From contig NZ_BPQL01000020.1 in assembly GCF_022179225.1 (NCBI RefSeq), positions 1-58,880 on the forward strand: a stretch of DNA of 58,880 bases, in the 5' to 3' direction. This document shows positions 16,007 through 23,461 of the stretch, in pieces (within the stretch, counting starts at the first letter, position 1; each line of letters begins with the position of its first letter). Made by a program: the position numbers and the translations under genes. Below the pieces are notes generated by a model. That model was not told where the DNA came from and ran no database searches. It saw only the letters and a program-made list of their open reading frames with translations. This stretch comes from Methylobacterium goesingense. Its GTDB lineage: Bacteria > Pseudomonadota > Alphaproteobacteria > Rhizobiales > Beijerinckiaceae.

Positions 16007-16816
16007 TCAGGCGGCGATCTTCGATGCCCGTGCCTCGGCGATTGCGGCGAGCCCGGCCTCGGTGAAGGCCGCCTCGATCTCGCGCTTGCCCTTCATGCGC
16101 TTGGGGGTTGCCCAGCCGAGCTCGATGGCGCGGACGGAGCCCCAGCCGTGCAGGTAGTTGTTGGTTACCGACGCGCCGAACGGCTTCGCCCACGAGCCGA
16201 GGATTGCCGGGCGTGCGTCGGCGGGCTCCGGCTCGCCGATCCTTTCGAGAAGGGCGCGTGCGTTGCCGACCGACAGTTCCCCCCAGAACACATTGAGGCC
16301 GACGGCGTGGAGCACGTGGCTGATCTTCGTGTGCTCCATGCTCCCGGCTAGGCGTTCCCAGCCGGCATCGGTCGCGAGATCGATGGCGTGGTGCCACATG
16401 CCCCCGTCGCAGTTTGAAGGCGCCCACACGGCCTTCAGCCCCGTGACCTCCTCGACCCTGCGCACGTACGGCAGGTCGGCGCAGGCCGGCGTCGATAGGA
16501 AAAGGTATGGGCGACCGCCCCGGTCGCGCCGGAGCGTCACCGGGAAGGCGATGCTCCGTGGTGCGAAGGGCACCGTCATGTCTCGCAGCGCGTACCCCAT
16601 CGAGAGGGAGTAGAGGTTCGCGAGGCCGGCCTCGATCAGGGCGGCGTCCATCGGGGTACGACCCGGAACGACCCCCATGATCGAGGCGTCGACGAACGGC
16701 GTGATCTCGTCGTCGCGGCGATCCGGTTGCCGGACGACGGTCTCCGCCGGCTCCGGGGTTGGCTCTGTGACGCTGGCGAACAGGTCGAGTTGATTCGGAT
16801 GCGGTCGCCGGGCCAT
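16007..16816 (-). CDS. Hypothetical protein with N-terminal sliding-clamp-binding peptide
   Basis: A 269-residue protein of unknown family. Its N-terminus, MARRPHPNQLDLFASV, contains QLDLF at residues 9-13, the canonical bacterial beta-clamp-binding pentapeptide (consensus QL[S/D]LF). A linker follows, and then a globular domain with segments such as YLFLSTPACADLPYVRRVEE, APSNCDGGMWHHAIDLATD and ILGSWAKPFGASVTNNYL. The ATG at 16816 overlaps the stop of the upstream 310-residue gene (TGATG). If the motif is used, the protein would be brought to replication forks or repair sites. No catalytic motif is recognised, so the enzymatic role, if any, is unknown. Confidence 0.65.
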   Translation of the reverse strand: MARRPHPNQLDLFASVTEPTPEPAETVVRQPDRRDDEITPFVDASIMGVVPGRTPMDAALIEAGLANLYSLSMGYALRDMTVPFAPRSIAFPVTLRRDRGGRPYLFLSTPACADLPYVRRVEEVTGLKAVWAPSNCDGGMWHHAIDLATDAGWERLAGSMEHTKISHVLHAVGLNVFWGELSVGNARALLERIGEPEPADARPAILGSWAKPFGASVTNNYLHGWGSVRAIELGWATPKRMKGKREIEAAFTEAGLAAIAEARASKIAA

Positions 16817-17748
16817 CACGCGGCCTCCCCGAAGAGCTCGCGGCGCATGTTGTCGGGGATCTGCCGCCGGTGGACGTGGACGGCCCACAGGGCCTGGGAC
16901 GCCTCGCACTGACCGAGCCGCGGCAGGCCGGAGAGGACGTGCCCCAACGCGGTGTGAGCCTTCGACCAGCCCGCATCGTTAGAAACCGTCGCCCAGTCGT
17001 CGTCCATGGCGGACAGGTGCTTCGTGGCCGAGTGGACGAGGAGTTGGATCGCCGGGTCAGCGGCCAGCGCCCACCACTTCTCCTTCCTTTCCGTCTGCGC
17101 CCGATCCGTGACCCGGGCGACCATCTCGTCGCAGGTCTCGACCAGGCGCCGGGCCATCTTGGCGGCCGACGCTGACGGCTGATCGCCCTCGGCGAAGATC
17201 GCGGTCGCCTTGTCCCGCTGCGACCGCGTCCACGCCCACGGCAGCGCCTTCATCCGGTCGCGCAGGAGGGAGACGGCGGCGAGGCGCTCCTCACCCTCCT
17301 GCGCCCACAGGCGAGCCATGTTCTCGGCCACCCGGGCCCGGCGTTCGGCCTCCTCGGCTGCGCGGCGTCCTTCTTCCTCGCGCGCGATCCCGTCGGCCCG
17401 GGCGAAGGCCGCCTCGAATCGGTCGTTCGACGGCGCGGGCTGCGGCTCCCAGCAGACCGGCTTGTCGTACTCGCCCTGGCGGTCGCCACCCCAGGAGAAG
17501 CCCAGCTCGCGCATCCCGTCGCGATCCGCCCGGTAGAGCCGGCTGTAGGAGCTCTCGTCACCGGCATCGGCGAGCCACAGGGTCTTGAGGCCGCCCTTGG
17601 TCTGGCGCTCCCCGACGCGGCGCCATGCCAGGCCGAGGGCACCGACGGGCAGGGCCTCGGTCAGGGGCGGGAGCGGGCGCTGGGCCGCCCCGTAGGCCGA
17701 GGCGCAGACGGCCCCGACGGCGACAAGGAGCAAGATGAGGGTGAGCAT
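16816..17748 (-). CDS. Hypothetical membrane-anchored protein with coiled-coil region
   Basis: A 310-residue protein with a single N-terminal hydrophobic segment (MLTLILLLVAVGAVCASAYG). A soluble region then carries Trp- and Tyr-rich sequence (FSWGGDRQGEYDKPVCWEPQ). A charged helical stretch follows (IAREEEGRRAAEEAERRARV), and then a mixed helical C-terminus. No family is recognised. It is the first gene of the minus-strand operon and overlaps the clamp-motif gene by one base. It starts 188 bp from the divergent HTH operon, so both are probably controlled from the same region. Confidence 0.62.
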   Translation of the reverse strand: MLTLILLLVAVGAVCASAYGAAQRPLPPLTEALPVGALGLAWRRVGERQTKGGLKTLWLADAGDESSYSRLYRADRDGMRELGFSWGGDRQGEYDKPVCWEPQPAPSNDRFEAAFARADGIAREEEGRRAAEEAERRARVAENMARLWAQEGEERLAAVSLLRDRMKALPWAWTRSQRDKATAIFAEGDQPSASAAKMARRLVETCDEMVARVTDRAQTERKEKWWALAADPAIQLLVHSATKHLSAMDDDWATVSNDAGWSKAHTALGHVLSGLPRLGQCEASQALWAVHVHRRQIPDNMRRELFGEAA

Positions 17749-17936
17749 GGCGACCTCCGATGATCCGCAGATCAGAGTAGATTGCCATGAATTCCAAGGC
17801 CGACAAGGGCCGATGATTTATTATGGATTGTGGAATAAATCGAAATGCCAAAATAGTCCCTGATCATCCGTTACACATCTAGCGGATCAGCGGATCGCGG
17901 GTACATTCTCTCTTGTCACGTCGACAGGAGGGCCCG
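17749..17936. promoter_or_regulatory. Divergent control region between the two unknown operons
   Basis: This 188-bp gap separates the two operons. It contains a dyad TGATCCGCAGATCA (17761-17774), a TGATCA site near 17861, a CCGTTACAC half-site near 17868, and a tandem GCGGATCAGCGGATCG near 17882-17897. The middle is A/T-rich compared with its surroundings (about 17775-17850), as expected for promoters. The first plus-strand gene encodes a Cro-like HTH protein, a natural candidate to bind these sites. Which site it binds is not determined. Confidence 0.5.
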
Positions 17937-18179
17937 ATGGTGGCTGACGATAGCCTCGAACGACCAGTAGTCCTCGGAGACGAAGCAATCGTCCGCATGC
18001 TCCTGGCCGAGTGCCGGGCTGCCGGTACCCAGGCGAAATGGGCGTCCGCGAACGGGGTCTCGCCTCAGTACGTGAGCGACGTCCTGAGGGGGCACCGGGT
18101 CCCCGGGGACAGGCTTCTCCGCCGCCTCGGTCTGCGACGCGAGATCACCTACGTCCCGGTCGACGAGGTGGTGTCGTGA
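17937..18179 (+). CDS. Cro/XRE-like helix-turn-helix protein
   Basis: An 80-residue DNA-binding protein. The segment GTQAKWASANGVSPQYVSDVLRGHRVPGDRLLRRLGL is a typical XRE/Cro helix-turn-helix. The ATG at 17937 was chosen because AGGAGGG lies just upstream; a TTG at 17913 would place the ribosome-binding site inside the gene. It is first in a plus-strand run of eight closely packed genes and overlaps the next by 4 bp (GTGA). By analogy with phage and island switches it may repress its own promoter or the divergent one. Confidence 0.72.
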   Translation: MVADDSLERPVVLGDEAIVRMLLAECRAAGTQAKWASANGVSPQYVSDVLRGHRVPGDRLLRRLGLRREITYVPVDEVVS

Positions 18180-18580
18180 GCCGCGGCAAGAGCCTCGCCA
18201 CGGACGTTTGGATTCGCCCCAAACCCGAGACCGTCGCGCTGCTGTTGTCCCGCGAGGACGGGATGATTGCGGCTCGCGAGCGCTGGCACTGGTGCTCCGT
18301 GAACGTCCTTCTGGAGTTGGCGGCCGAGGGTCGCCAGACGCTCGGGCTCCCCCGCCCTGCGCGGGGGAGCAGGCCGCTCAAGACCCCCGGCCTCGCTGAC
18401 GCCGTTGTCGCTGCCGTCGAGCGCCTCGCTAGCGTGCCGGCCGCGGCCGTCGAGACCGGGCTGTCGCAGGACAGCGTGCGCCGCGTGCTCCGCCAGCGCG
18501 GCCTGCCGATCCCCCGCGTGGACCGGGTCACCGCCGCCCGGCGCGCCGCCGAGGTCCGGCGCCAGAGGAGTGCAGCATGA
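18176..18580 (+). CDS. Hypothetical protein with C-terminal HTH-like segment
   Basis: A 134-residue basic protein starting at a GTG (18176) that overlaps the stop of the HTH gene. The C-terminal third, VETGLSQDSVRRVLRQRGLP, looks like a helix-turn-helix, and the last residues are strongly basic. The N-terminal half contains a Trp/His motif (RERWHWCSVNVLLELA). I do not recognise the family. It overlaps the following gene by 4 bp (ATGA). A second small DNA-binding regulator is plausible but unproven. Confidence 0.6.
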   Translation: MSRGKSLATDVWIRPKPETVALLLSREDGMIAARERWHWCSVNVLLELAAEGRQTLGLPRPARGSRPLKTPGLADAVVAAVERLASVPAAAVETGLSQDSVRRVLRQRGLPIPRVDRVTAARRAAEVRRQRSAA

Positions 18581-18867
18581 CGTCCGTCCGTAGCGAGTTC
18601 GTCACCGGCCTGCAGCGCCTCGACAAGGCGGCGACGAAGGCCCGGCTCATCACGGTCCGCGCGGCTGTCCACCGCCGGATCGACGAGCTCACTGACCCGG
18701 CCCTGAAGTGCGCGCTGATGGATGTCTCGGACTCGGTCGACCGCCTCCTCATGGAGACGTCGCGCATCAGCATCGAGCGCCTCGCGAACGGGCTCGCCGA
18801 GAGCCACGGCGAGCCGCCGCAGCCGTCCACTCTCCCCCGCGTCCCACCCAGAAGGAGCCAGCCGTGA
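18577..18867 (+). CDS. Small hypothetical helical protein
   Basis: A 96-residue protein, helical through residues 1-75 with even spacing of hydrophobic residues (VRSEFVTGLQRLDKAATKAR, LMDVSDSVDRLLMETSRISI). The tail is Pro-rich and basic. The ATG overlaps the preceding stop and its own stop overlaps the next GTG start, so it is embedded in a translationally coupled chain. No family recognised and no catalytic motif visible. Confidence 0.58.
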   Translation: MTSVRSEFVTGLQRLDKAATKARLITVRAAVHRRIDELTDPALKCALMDVSDSVDRLLMETSRISIERLANGLAESHGEPPQPSTLPRVPPRRSQP

Positions 18868-19085
18868 TCCATCGCGTAGGGTCCGCCTTCACCGTCGATT
18901 GCCTCGTCGAGGTCGAGCCGGGCCGCAGGGTCACCGTGTTCGCCCAAGGCACCGTCCCGGTCGAGGGCGACCTCCTGATCCTCCGGACGGAGCCCCCGCG
19001 GTGGCGGGCGGCCGAGGTCTACGCCGACGACACCGGCTGGCACGCCAAGGCGGTCCCGGCCCTCGGGCTCACCATCGCCGCCTGA
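18864..19085 (+). CDS. Small hypothetical beta-rich protein
   Basis: A 73-residue protein starting at a GTG (18864) that overlaps the preceding stop (GTGA). The pattern VGSAFTVDCLVEVEPGRRVTVFAQGTVPVEGDLLILRTEP suggests a small beta-barrel or SH3/OB-like fold. Function unknown. It is likely part of the same transcript as its neighbours. The chosen start has AAGGAG upstream, a good ribosome-binding site. Confidence 0.55.
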   Translation: MIHRVGSAFTVDCLVEVEPGRRVTVFAQGTVPVEGDLLILRTEPPRWRAAEVYADDTGWHAKAVPALGLTIAA

Positions 19086-19151
19086 TCCGCCCCGCCGACG
19101 AGCCAGGCGACAGTGGCCACCGAGATCAGCGCAACTCCTTGGGAGACCACC

Positions 19152-19493
19152 ATGAGCATTGAGAACACACGCAGGATCATCGCCGGCGAGATCGTCGCAT
19201 CTGGCAACGTCGCCGCCCACGAGGTCGCCGAGCGCATCATGAAGCGCTTGGCGCGCGAGGGGCTGTTCGTCGTCGATGCCAGCCAGACCGAGGCGGTCGA
19301 GGCCCTCAAGAAGCTCGACTGCATCTTCGATTTCCCCACCGACGAGGCTGACGTGAAGGTCCTCGCCGAGCAGATCGGGATCGAGGACCCCACGGCCCTC
19401 ACGGTCGCTTGCCTCGCCGTCCGGGAGGTCCTCGACGGTCCGAAGATCGCCGAGCAAGTCGCCTCCTACTACCGGCAGCCCGCAGCCGCCTGA
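19152..19493 (+). CDS. Small hypothetical acidic protein
   Basis: A 113-residue acidic, mainly helical protein (EVAERIMKRLAREGLFVVDA, PTALTVACLAVREVLDGPKI). The ATG at 19152 follows a GGGAGA ribosome-binding site. An earlier in-frame ATG at 19113 lacks such a site and adds only 13 residues. No family recognised. The 66-bp gaps on either side are longer than elsewhere in this operon but contain no obvious terminator, so co-transcription is likely. Confidence 0.58.
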   Translation: MSIENTRRIIAGEIVASGNVAAHEVAERIMKRLAREGLFVVDASQTEAVEALKKLDCIFDFPTDEADVKVLAEQIGIEDPTALTVACLAVREVLDGPKIAEQVASYYRQPAAA

Positions 19494-19570
19494 GGCTGCC
19501 CCGTCGCGCGCCCGGCGGCAGGGGCGCTCCTCGATTCCCCCAGCAACCCCACACATGAAGGAGCGTCCCC

Positions 19571-20851
19571 ATGCGGCGCGAGACCATGGACATCCAGACC
19601 AAGTTCCACGTCACCGGCACGAGGGCCGTCATCCACGCGGCGGTGCGCGCCGACCATGGTGGCTTATCGTCTGCGATAGAGCGGACCGACCGCATCCTGG
19701 CCGCTCTGGCCAAGGCCGACCTCATCATCGTGCCGAAGCCGACCGGCAACGCCGAGGCCGTTCGGGAGGCTGTCCGCACCGGCAACTGGACCGCCGTCTC
19801 GGAGAAGGATCTCCTGGCATGGCGTGAGGCCCCCGTGCAGGGGCTCGACATCGTCCTCGATGAGGAGGGTGAGCGAGCCATCAAGGCCGCGGCAGAAGCT
19901 CCCGTCCCACGTGGCATGGAGATCCTCGTCGCATCGGAGCGGCCGCACGGTCTCACCGACCGGGATCACGCCGTCCTGGACGCCGAGATGGTGATTGTCC
20001 GAGACATCAAGGCGGCAGTGCAAGGCTGCGCCCCCCACCGAGCCGAGGAGCTAGCCCACGAGATCACCCAGTCCCTCGCCAAGGCCGGGTTCGAGATCCG
20101 GTACGTGCCCCTCGACCTGGTCGATGACGTGGGGCCTCTTCAGCAGGTGTTCGCCGTCCGGATCGGCTGGCCGGAGTTCACGTCGAGCACCATCCTCGTT
20201 GAGGACGGAGCCGACGTCGCTACCGTGACCAAAGCGGCGAAGCTTCATGCGTTGAACGGGTATGGCAGCAAGGTAGACCGCGAGCGTTGGGTCGCCTTCA
20301 GCATGACCCAACGTCGCTTCCTGGCACCCGACGAGCCGGCGCCGTCAACGCTGATCGTGGGGCCCTACGAGGCCCTGGTGCGCGAATGCCGTACGCCTGA
20401 GCAGCCCAAGGAGGCCGCCGACGCCGATCTCAAACGCTACCAGGCGCGGTGGGAAAACGGCCTCCGAAACATCGTCACCATCCTGCACGGGCCCAGCTAC
20501 TCGTTCGAGATCGACCAGATCGTCGAGGAGGTCCGCACGCTGACAGGCATCGTGTCCCGCCTTCCGGACGAGAGCCTCCGCCGGACGGAACACCACAGCT
20601 TCGGCGAGGACGATCCGTTCACGACCATCTCCGGGGACGCCTCGTCCGTGGAGCGCATCCTCGACCTGATCGAGAAGGGTGAGGCGGCGGTGAAGGCGGA
20701 GCGAGAGCCCGAGATCTCCATCTCACTCGGCGAGGACACCTTCTACCTGCAGGGCACACCCGAGGTCCGGAAGGAGCTGATGCAGTTCCTCCTGAAGTAC
20801 ATGGGTCGCTTCGCCAAGGCGGACGCCAATCTGGTGAGGGGGGCATCCTGA
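19571..20851 (+). CDS. Hypothetical 426-residue island protein
   Basis: The largest protein of this operon and of unknown family. No membrane segment, Walker motif or metal site is evident. Several segments alternate beta and alpha structure (DIVLDEEGERAIKAAAEAPV, MEILVASERPHGLTDRDHAV). A C-terminal stretch, ISISLGEDTFYLQGTPEVRK, resembles a repeat of an internal pattern. The ATG at 19571 has a GAAGGAG site 7 nt upstream and is preferred over ATG 19586. Its stop shares a base with the next start (TGATG). As the central gene of the operon it is the best candidate for an effector, but that is only inference from size and position. Confidence 0.62.
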   Translation: MRRETMDIQTKFHVTGTRAVIHAAVRADHGGLSSAIERTDRILAALAKADLIIVPKPTGNAEAVREAVRTGNWTAVSEKDLLAWREAPVQGLDIVLDEEGERAIKAAAEAPVPRGMEILVASERPHGLTDRDHAVLDAEMVIVRDIKAAVQGCAPHRAEELAHEITQSLAKAGFEIRYVPLDLVDDVGPLQQVFAVRIGWPEFTSSTILVEDGADVATVTKAAKLHALNGYGSKVDRERWVAFSMTQRRFLAPDEPAPSTLIVGPYEALVRECRTPEQPKEAADADLKRYQARWENGLRNIVTILHGPSYSFEIDQIVEEVRTLTGIVSRLPDESLRRTEHHSFGEDDPFTTISGDASSVERILDLIEKGEAAVKAEREPEISISLGEDTFYLQGTPEVRKELMQFLLKYMGRFAKADANLVRGAS

Positions 20852-21108
20852 TGCGGTCCTTCCTCACCCTCATCGCCGGCGGCCCGGGCAGGGTCGCCGT
20901 CTCCGCCGCGGGAATCGTGACCTGCGGCTTCATCCTCGACGGGCGCGGGGACGCCCTGCTGCGGGCGGTGTTCGTCACCGCGGTGTGGGGCTCCGCGTTC
21001 GTCCTGGCCTTCCTGACGCTGTGCTTCCTGGCGGCGGCGTGCGGGATCGACGTCGAGGGCGCGGTCGCCAAGCCCCAGCCGAAGGAGGCCGATCATGGCG
21101 AAGCGTGA
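20851..21108 (+). CDS. Small two-helix membrane protein
   Basis: An 85-residue protein with two hydrophobic segments, VAVSAAGIVTCGFILDG and AVFVTAVWGSAFVLAFLTLCFLAAACG. A short charged tail follows (VEGAVAKPQPKEADHGEA). The ATG overlaps the stop of the 426-residue gene, which implies coupled synthesis. Paired large soluble protein plus small membrane protein is a layout seen in several defence and toxin modules, but there is no motif here to prove such a role. Confidence 0.58.
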   Translation: MRSFLTLIAGGPGRVAVSAAGIVTCGFILDGRGDALLRAVFVTAVWGSAFVLAFLTLCFLAAACGIDVEGAVAKPQPKEADHGEA

Positions 21109-21289
21109 ACCACGGCTCAGCGTCTCGGTGACGGAAGGCGCCCGGGACGCCGATACCGGAAGGACGGCGTTCCGCATGGTCATCGTGCAAGCGTCGGGCG
21201 AGGCCGGCATCAACGCGGCACTGAAGCTCGTCGACGCCGTGACGGGCGTCCTCGACCGGCCCAAGCCGAAGGTGATCGGGCGTGGGTAG
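21095..21289 (+). CDS. Small hypothetical protein
   Basis: A 64-residue basic protein (MAKREPRLSVSVTEGA... LKLVDAVTGVLDRPKPKVIG). It overlaps the preceding gene by 14 bp in another frame, and a GAAGGAGG ribosome-binding site lies 11-18 nt upstream of the ATG. The middle could form a strand-helix unit. Family and function are not recognised. Confidence 0.5.
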   Translation: MAKREPRLSVSVTEGARDADTGRTAFRMVIVQASGEAGINAALKLVDAVTGVLDRPKPKVIGRG

Positions 21290-21479
21290 GATCGACCTGT
21301 TGACGTGGAGAGCCGAGACGGACGCGGTCGACAGGCTCGTGGACGGGCTCCTCGCCCGCGACGGGCGGGCCCAGGCCGAGGCGGTGGGCGCCATCCCCGA
21401 CGACGACGGCGCCCACCGCCGGGTGTGGGAGCGCGCCCTGCTGCTGCTGTCCTGGCACGCCGCGCACGGGCCGGACTGA
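21282..21479 (+). CDS. Small hypothetical protein, last of the operon
   Basis: A 65-residue acidic protein starting at a GTG (21282) that overlaps the preceding gene by 8 bp. The sequence is helical (ETDAVDRLVDGLLARDGRAQ, VWERALLLLSWHAAHG). No family recognised. After its stop the operon ends in a 229-bp gap that holds a palindrome and several GTTAAC-type motifs but no classic T-run terminator. Confidence 0.5.
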   Translation: MGRIDLLTWRAETDAVDRLVDGLLARDGRAQAEAVGAIPDDDGAHRRVWERALLLLSWHAAHGPD

Positions 21480-21486
21480 GCGCCCC

Positions 21487-21503
21487 ATTCCCAAAACGGG
21501 AAT
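21487..21503. repeat. Palindrome ATTCCC-AAAAC-GGGAAT
   Basis: A perfect 6-bp dyad around the 5-nt spacer AAAAC, directly after the end of the plus-strand operon. The same design with the same spacer recurs at 22925-22939. The rest of the gap (to 21708) carries GGTAACCAC, GTTAACCAC, GGGTTAACC and CTTAACC near 21520-21620, another repeated motif. Confidence 0.6.
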
Positions 21504-21708
21504 CACCGGATCTGCGCTTGGTAACCACCTGTTAACCACTATTCGCCCCAGGGGTTGCAGGCGATCCGCGACCCTGCGAAGGTCTGGCATCGGGTTAACC
21601 TACCCAAACCGTCTTAACCAAGCTCCCAGGTGTCGATAGACTCCGCCCGGGACTTGGGGATTCCTTCGCGCATCGAGGCCGCCGGCCTCTGCGGGAGGAG
21701 CACATCCC

Positions 21709-22251
21709 ATGACAATCATCTGTGGATTCGACGAGCCGACGACCGAAGACGAAGCCAAGAGCGTCATCCTGGATCGGGCGTGCGACGCCGCCAGGATCAT
21801 GCACGCCAAGTGGCCCGGCGACCGCGTCAAGCAGGCCGACTACATGCTGCTGACGCTGTACCGGGCCTACGTCCTCGTGAACCTCGTGAAGGAGGAAGGC
21901 CGGGACGACCTGCGCATGTTCTACGTGAAGGGCCAGGGACGGTCGGACTCGATCCCTCAGGATTGGTTCATGGCCTACATCGCGGACGAGTGGACGCATA
22001 CGGCGTGGCGCCTGGCGTACGGAGACAGTGAGGACGACGTGTTCGTCCGCAAGTGCCTTGTCGACAAGGACAAGGCCGCCTTCGACCGCCTGACGCAGTG
22101 GCTCACTCCGGCCGGCATGGCCCAGCGCATCAGCTTGAACGGCGACTACTCCGAGCATCCGGAACTCGCCGCCGTTCAGCACTACCACGACATCTTCATG
22201 GAGCATTCGGATGTCGAGGTCTGCGACCGTACAGTCGAGGTGAACTTCTAG
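21709..22251 (+). CDS. Hypothetical 180-residue protein
   Basis: A soluble, acidic, mainly helical protein (ADYMLLTLYRAYVLVNLVKE, DEWTHTAWRLAYGDSEDDVF) with a His/Tyr-rich end (AAVQHYHDIFMEHSDVEV). A GGGAGGAG ribosome-binding site lies about 10 nt before the ATG. No family recognised. It is convergent with the phosphoesterase gene. The two stop codons share the palindrome CTAG, so the genes overlap tail to tail by 4 bp. It probably has its own promoter in the 21480-21708 gap. Confidence 0.62.
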   Translation: MTIICGFDEPTTEDEAKSVILDRACDAARIMHAKWPGDRVKQADYMLLTLYRAYVLVNLVKEEGRDDLRMFYVKGQGRSDSIPQDWFMAYIADEWTHTAWRLAYGDSEDDVFVRKCLVDKDKAAFDRLTQWLTPAGMAQRISLNGDYSEHPELAAVQHYHDIFMEHSDVEVCDRTVEVNF

Positions 22252-22811
22252 CCCTCGCCGTCGTCCTCGGCCTCCAGCGCGGCGCCACGGACCTTCTCCT
22301 CGGGCTGGTCCGTGGTCGCCGCCAGGCGCTCCCGGATCTCCCCGAGGGTGACCGGCCTATAGCTCCACCGGTCGACCCCGACGTCGCAGGACTGCGAGGT
22401 GTCCGGGAGCAGGCCATGGGTATGCCCGAAAAGCTGGATGCTCCCCCTCCACGCGCCGACCCAGGCCCTCATCGGGTAGTGGCAGAGGATGACGCGCTGG
22501 CCCTCGATCCGGCGCGAGACGAGCTCGTGCTGCTCGTGCCATCCGAGGCTGGTCGTCTTCGTGCGGTCGTGATTCCCGCGAACGAGGTACTTGCGGCCCC
22601 GGAGGCGCTTGAAGAGCGCCGCGTACTGCTCCGGCGTGCCACCCATGCCGAAGTCGCCGAGGTGCCAGACCTCGTCGCGTGGGCCGACGACCGCGTTCCA
22701 CGATTGCACGAGGAGCTCGTTGTGCTCGGCGATATCGACGAACGGCCTGTCGCTCATACGCAGGACGCCGGCGTGGAAAAAATGGGTGTCGGCGGTGAAA
22801 AAGGTCGTCAT
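22248..22811 (-). CDS. Calcineurin-like metallophosphoesterase
   Basis: A 187-residue metal-dependent phosphoesterase. Metal-site motifs are visible in order: FTADTHFFH (D-x-H), HLGDFGMGG (GD), YLVRGNHDRT (GNHD), ILCHYPMRAW (CHYP) and LFGHTHG (GHTH). All dinuclear-site ligands look present. This small class is common on phages and islands and its substrate is usually unknown (nucleotide or nucleic-acid phosphodiesters are typical). The start was set at ATG 22811, just before the first strand; the frame is open for 13 more codons upstream. It ends tail to tail with the 180-residue gene. Confidence 0.82.
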   Translation of the reverse strand: MTTFFTADTHFFHAGVLRMSDRPFVDIAEHNELLVQSWNAVVGPRDEVWHLGDFGMGGTPEQYAALFKRLRGRKYLVRGNHDRTKTTSLGWHEQHELVSRRIEGQRVILCHYPMRAWVGAWRGSIQLFGHTHGLLPDTSQSCDVGVDRWSYRPVTLGEIRERLAATTDQPEEKVRGAALEAEDDGEG

Positions 22812-23133
22812 TTTGGCAGCCTCAAAGGGGGCTGCCGCGCACGCGGTCACGCCCCGGGATTAGGGATCTCGGCGAGGGGACGGCGGCGTATCGGTTTCAC
22901 GGGTCTCTCCGGAGCGGCGAACCGTTTCCAAAACGGAAAGGGTTGGCGGTGGAATCGGTGTCGTAGCACGGGCCGGGTTAACGGGGCCTGGCCTGGGGGC
23001 ATCAACGAAACTGTCCCCAACAGGATGATTCGACAGCTTCGGAAGCGGGTTAGACCATCAACGTCGGCCATGTTGCCCGAGCGTTAGATTTGTCGTTGGA
23101 GCCCCCCGCAGCTTTAGATCCGTCGGTCCGCCG
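22812..23133. other. 322-bp intergenic region with palindrome and direct repeats
   Basis: No convincing gene is seen. It lies upstream of the phosphoesterase gene and downstream of the Cys-rich gene, both on the minus strand. It contains the TTTCC-AAAAC-GGAAA palindrome (22925-22939), GGGTTAACGGGG near 22977, and the first two and part of the third 19-bp direct repeat (23081-23149). Confidence 0.5.
22925..22939. repeat. Palindrome TTTCC-AAAAC-GGAAA
   Basis: A 5-bp dyad around AAAAC, matching the consensus TTYCCAAAACGGRAA shared with 21488-21502. The identical spacer in both copies is unexpected for chance dyads. Confidence 0.55.
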
Positions 23134-23149
23134 TTAGCTTTGTCGGTCG
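23081..23149. repeat. Three 19-bp imperfect direct repeats
   Basis: Units start at 23081, 23111 and 23131: GCGTTAGATTTGTCGTTGG, GCTTTAGATCCGTCGGTCC and CCGTTAGCTTTGTCGGTCG. Start-to-start distances are 30 and 20 bp, both multiples of ten, so the units face the same side of the helix. A weaker GTTAGA match lies at 23049. The last unit overlaps the 3' end of the Cys-rich gene. They resemble iterons or clustered operators. Confidence 0.6.
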
Positions 23150-23400
23150 GGCGGCCGGTCCGTGCCGAGGTCCACGAGGTAGGCCCGGCACCAGGGCACG
23201 TACTGGTTCGGGCCGCGCTTCCCCCACGCCTTCGGCCACCGGCACGTGACCGTCACGGCCAGCAGCACCGCGTCGAGCGAGGCGTTCGGCCCGAGGCGCG
23301 CGATCATCCTCTCGGTGCAGTAGTCCCCCCGCCGGCGCGGGCACCACAGGCAGGCCACCCGGACCCGCCGGTAGGGGAAGTCGCCCAGCCGAAGGATCAC
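23134..23400 (-). CDS. Small Cys-rich (zinc-ribbon-like) protein
   Basis: An 88-residue basic protein. CLWCPRRRGDYC gives three closely spaced cysteines, with further ones in VTCRWPKAW and VPWCRAYLVD, consistent with a metal-binding ribbon. The start is a GTG at 23400. No family name is certain. It is divergent from the 65-residue gene at 23462 and upstream of the repeat cluster. A role in DNA or RNA binding is possible but only inferred from basic charge and cysteines. Confidence 0.58.
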   Translation of the reverse strand: MILRLGDFPYRRVRVACLWCPRRRGDYCTERMIARLGPNASLDAVLLAVTVTCRWPKAWGKRGPNQYVPWCRAYLVDLGTDRPPDRQS

Positions 23401-23461
23401 CGCCCCAGTCCTTGCTCCGCCGCGTTTGTTCTCTATCTGTTCCTGCGACGGAGGGTTGGCA

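Noticed and set aside
15918..16976. Long minus-strand extension of the 209-residue gene up to 16976
   Set aside because: The upstream part overlaps the 269-residue gene in another frame and has Arg/Pro-rich shadow composition; a GTG with a good ribosome-binding site at 15917 gives the natural protein.
22248..22251. Shared CTAG as a possible regulatory site
   Set aside because: It is simply the palindromic overlap of two convergent TAG stop codons.
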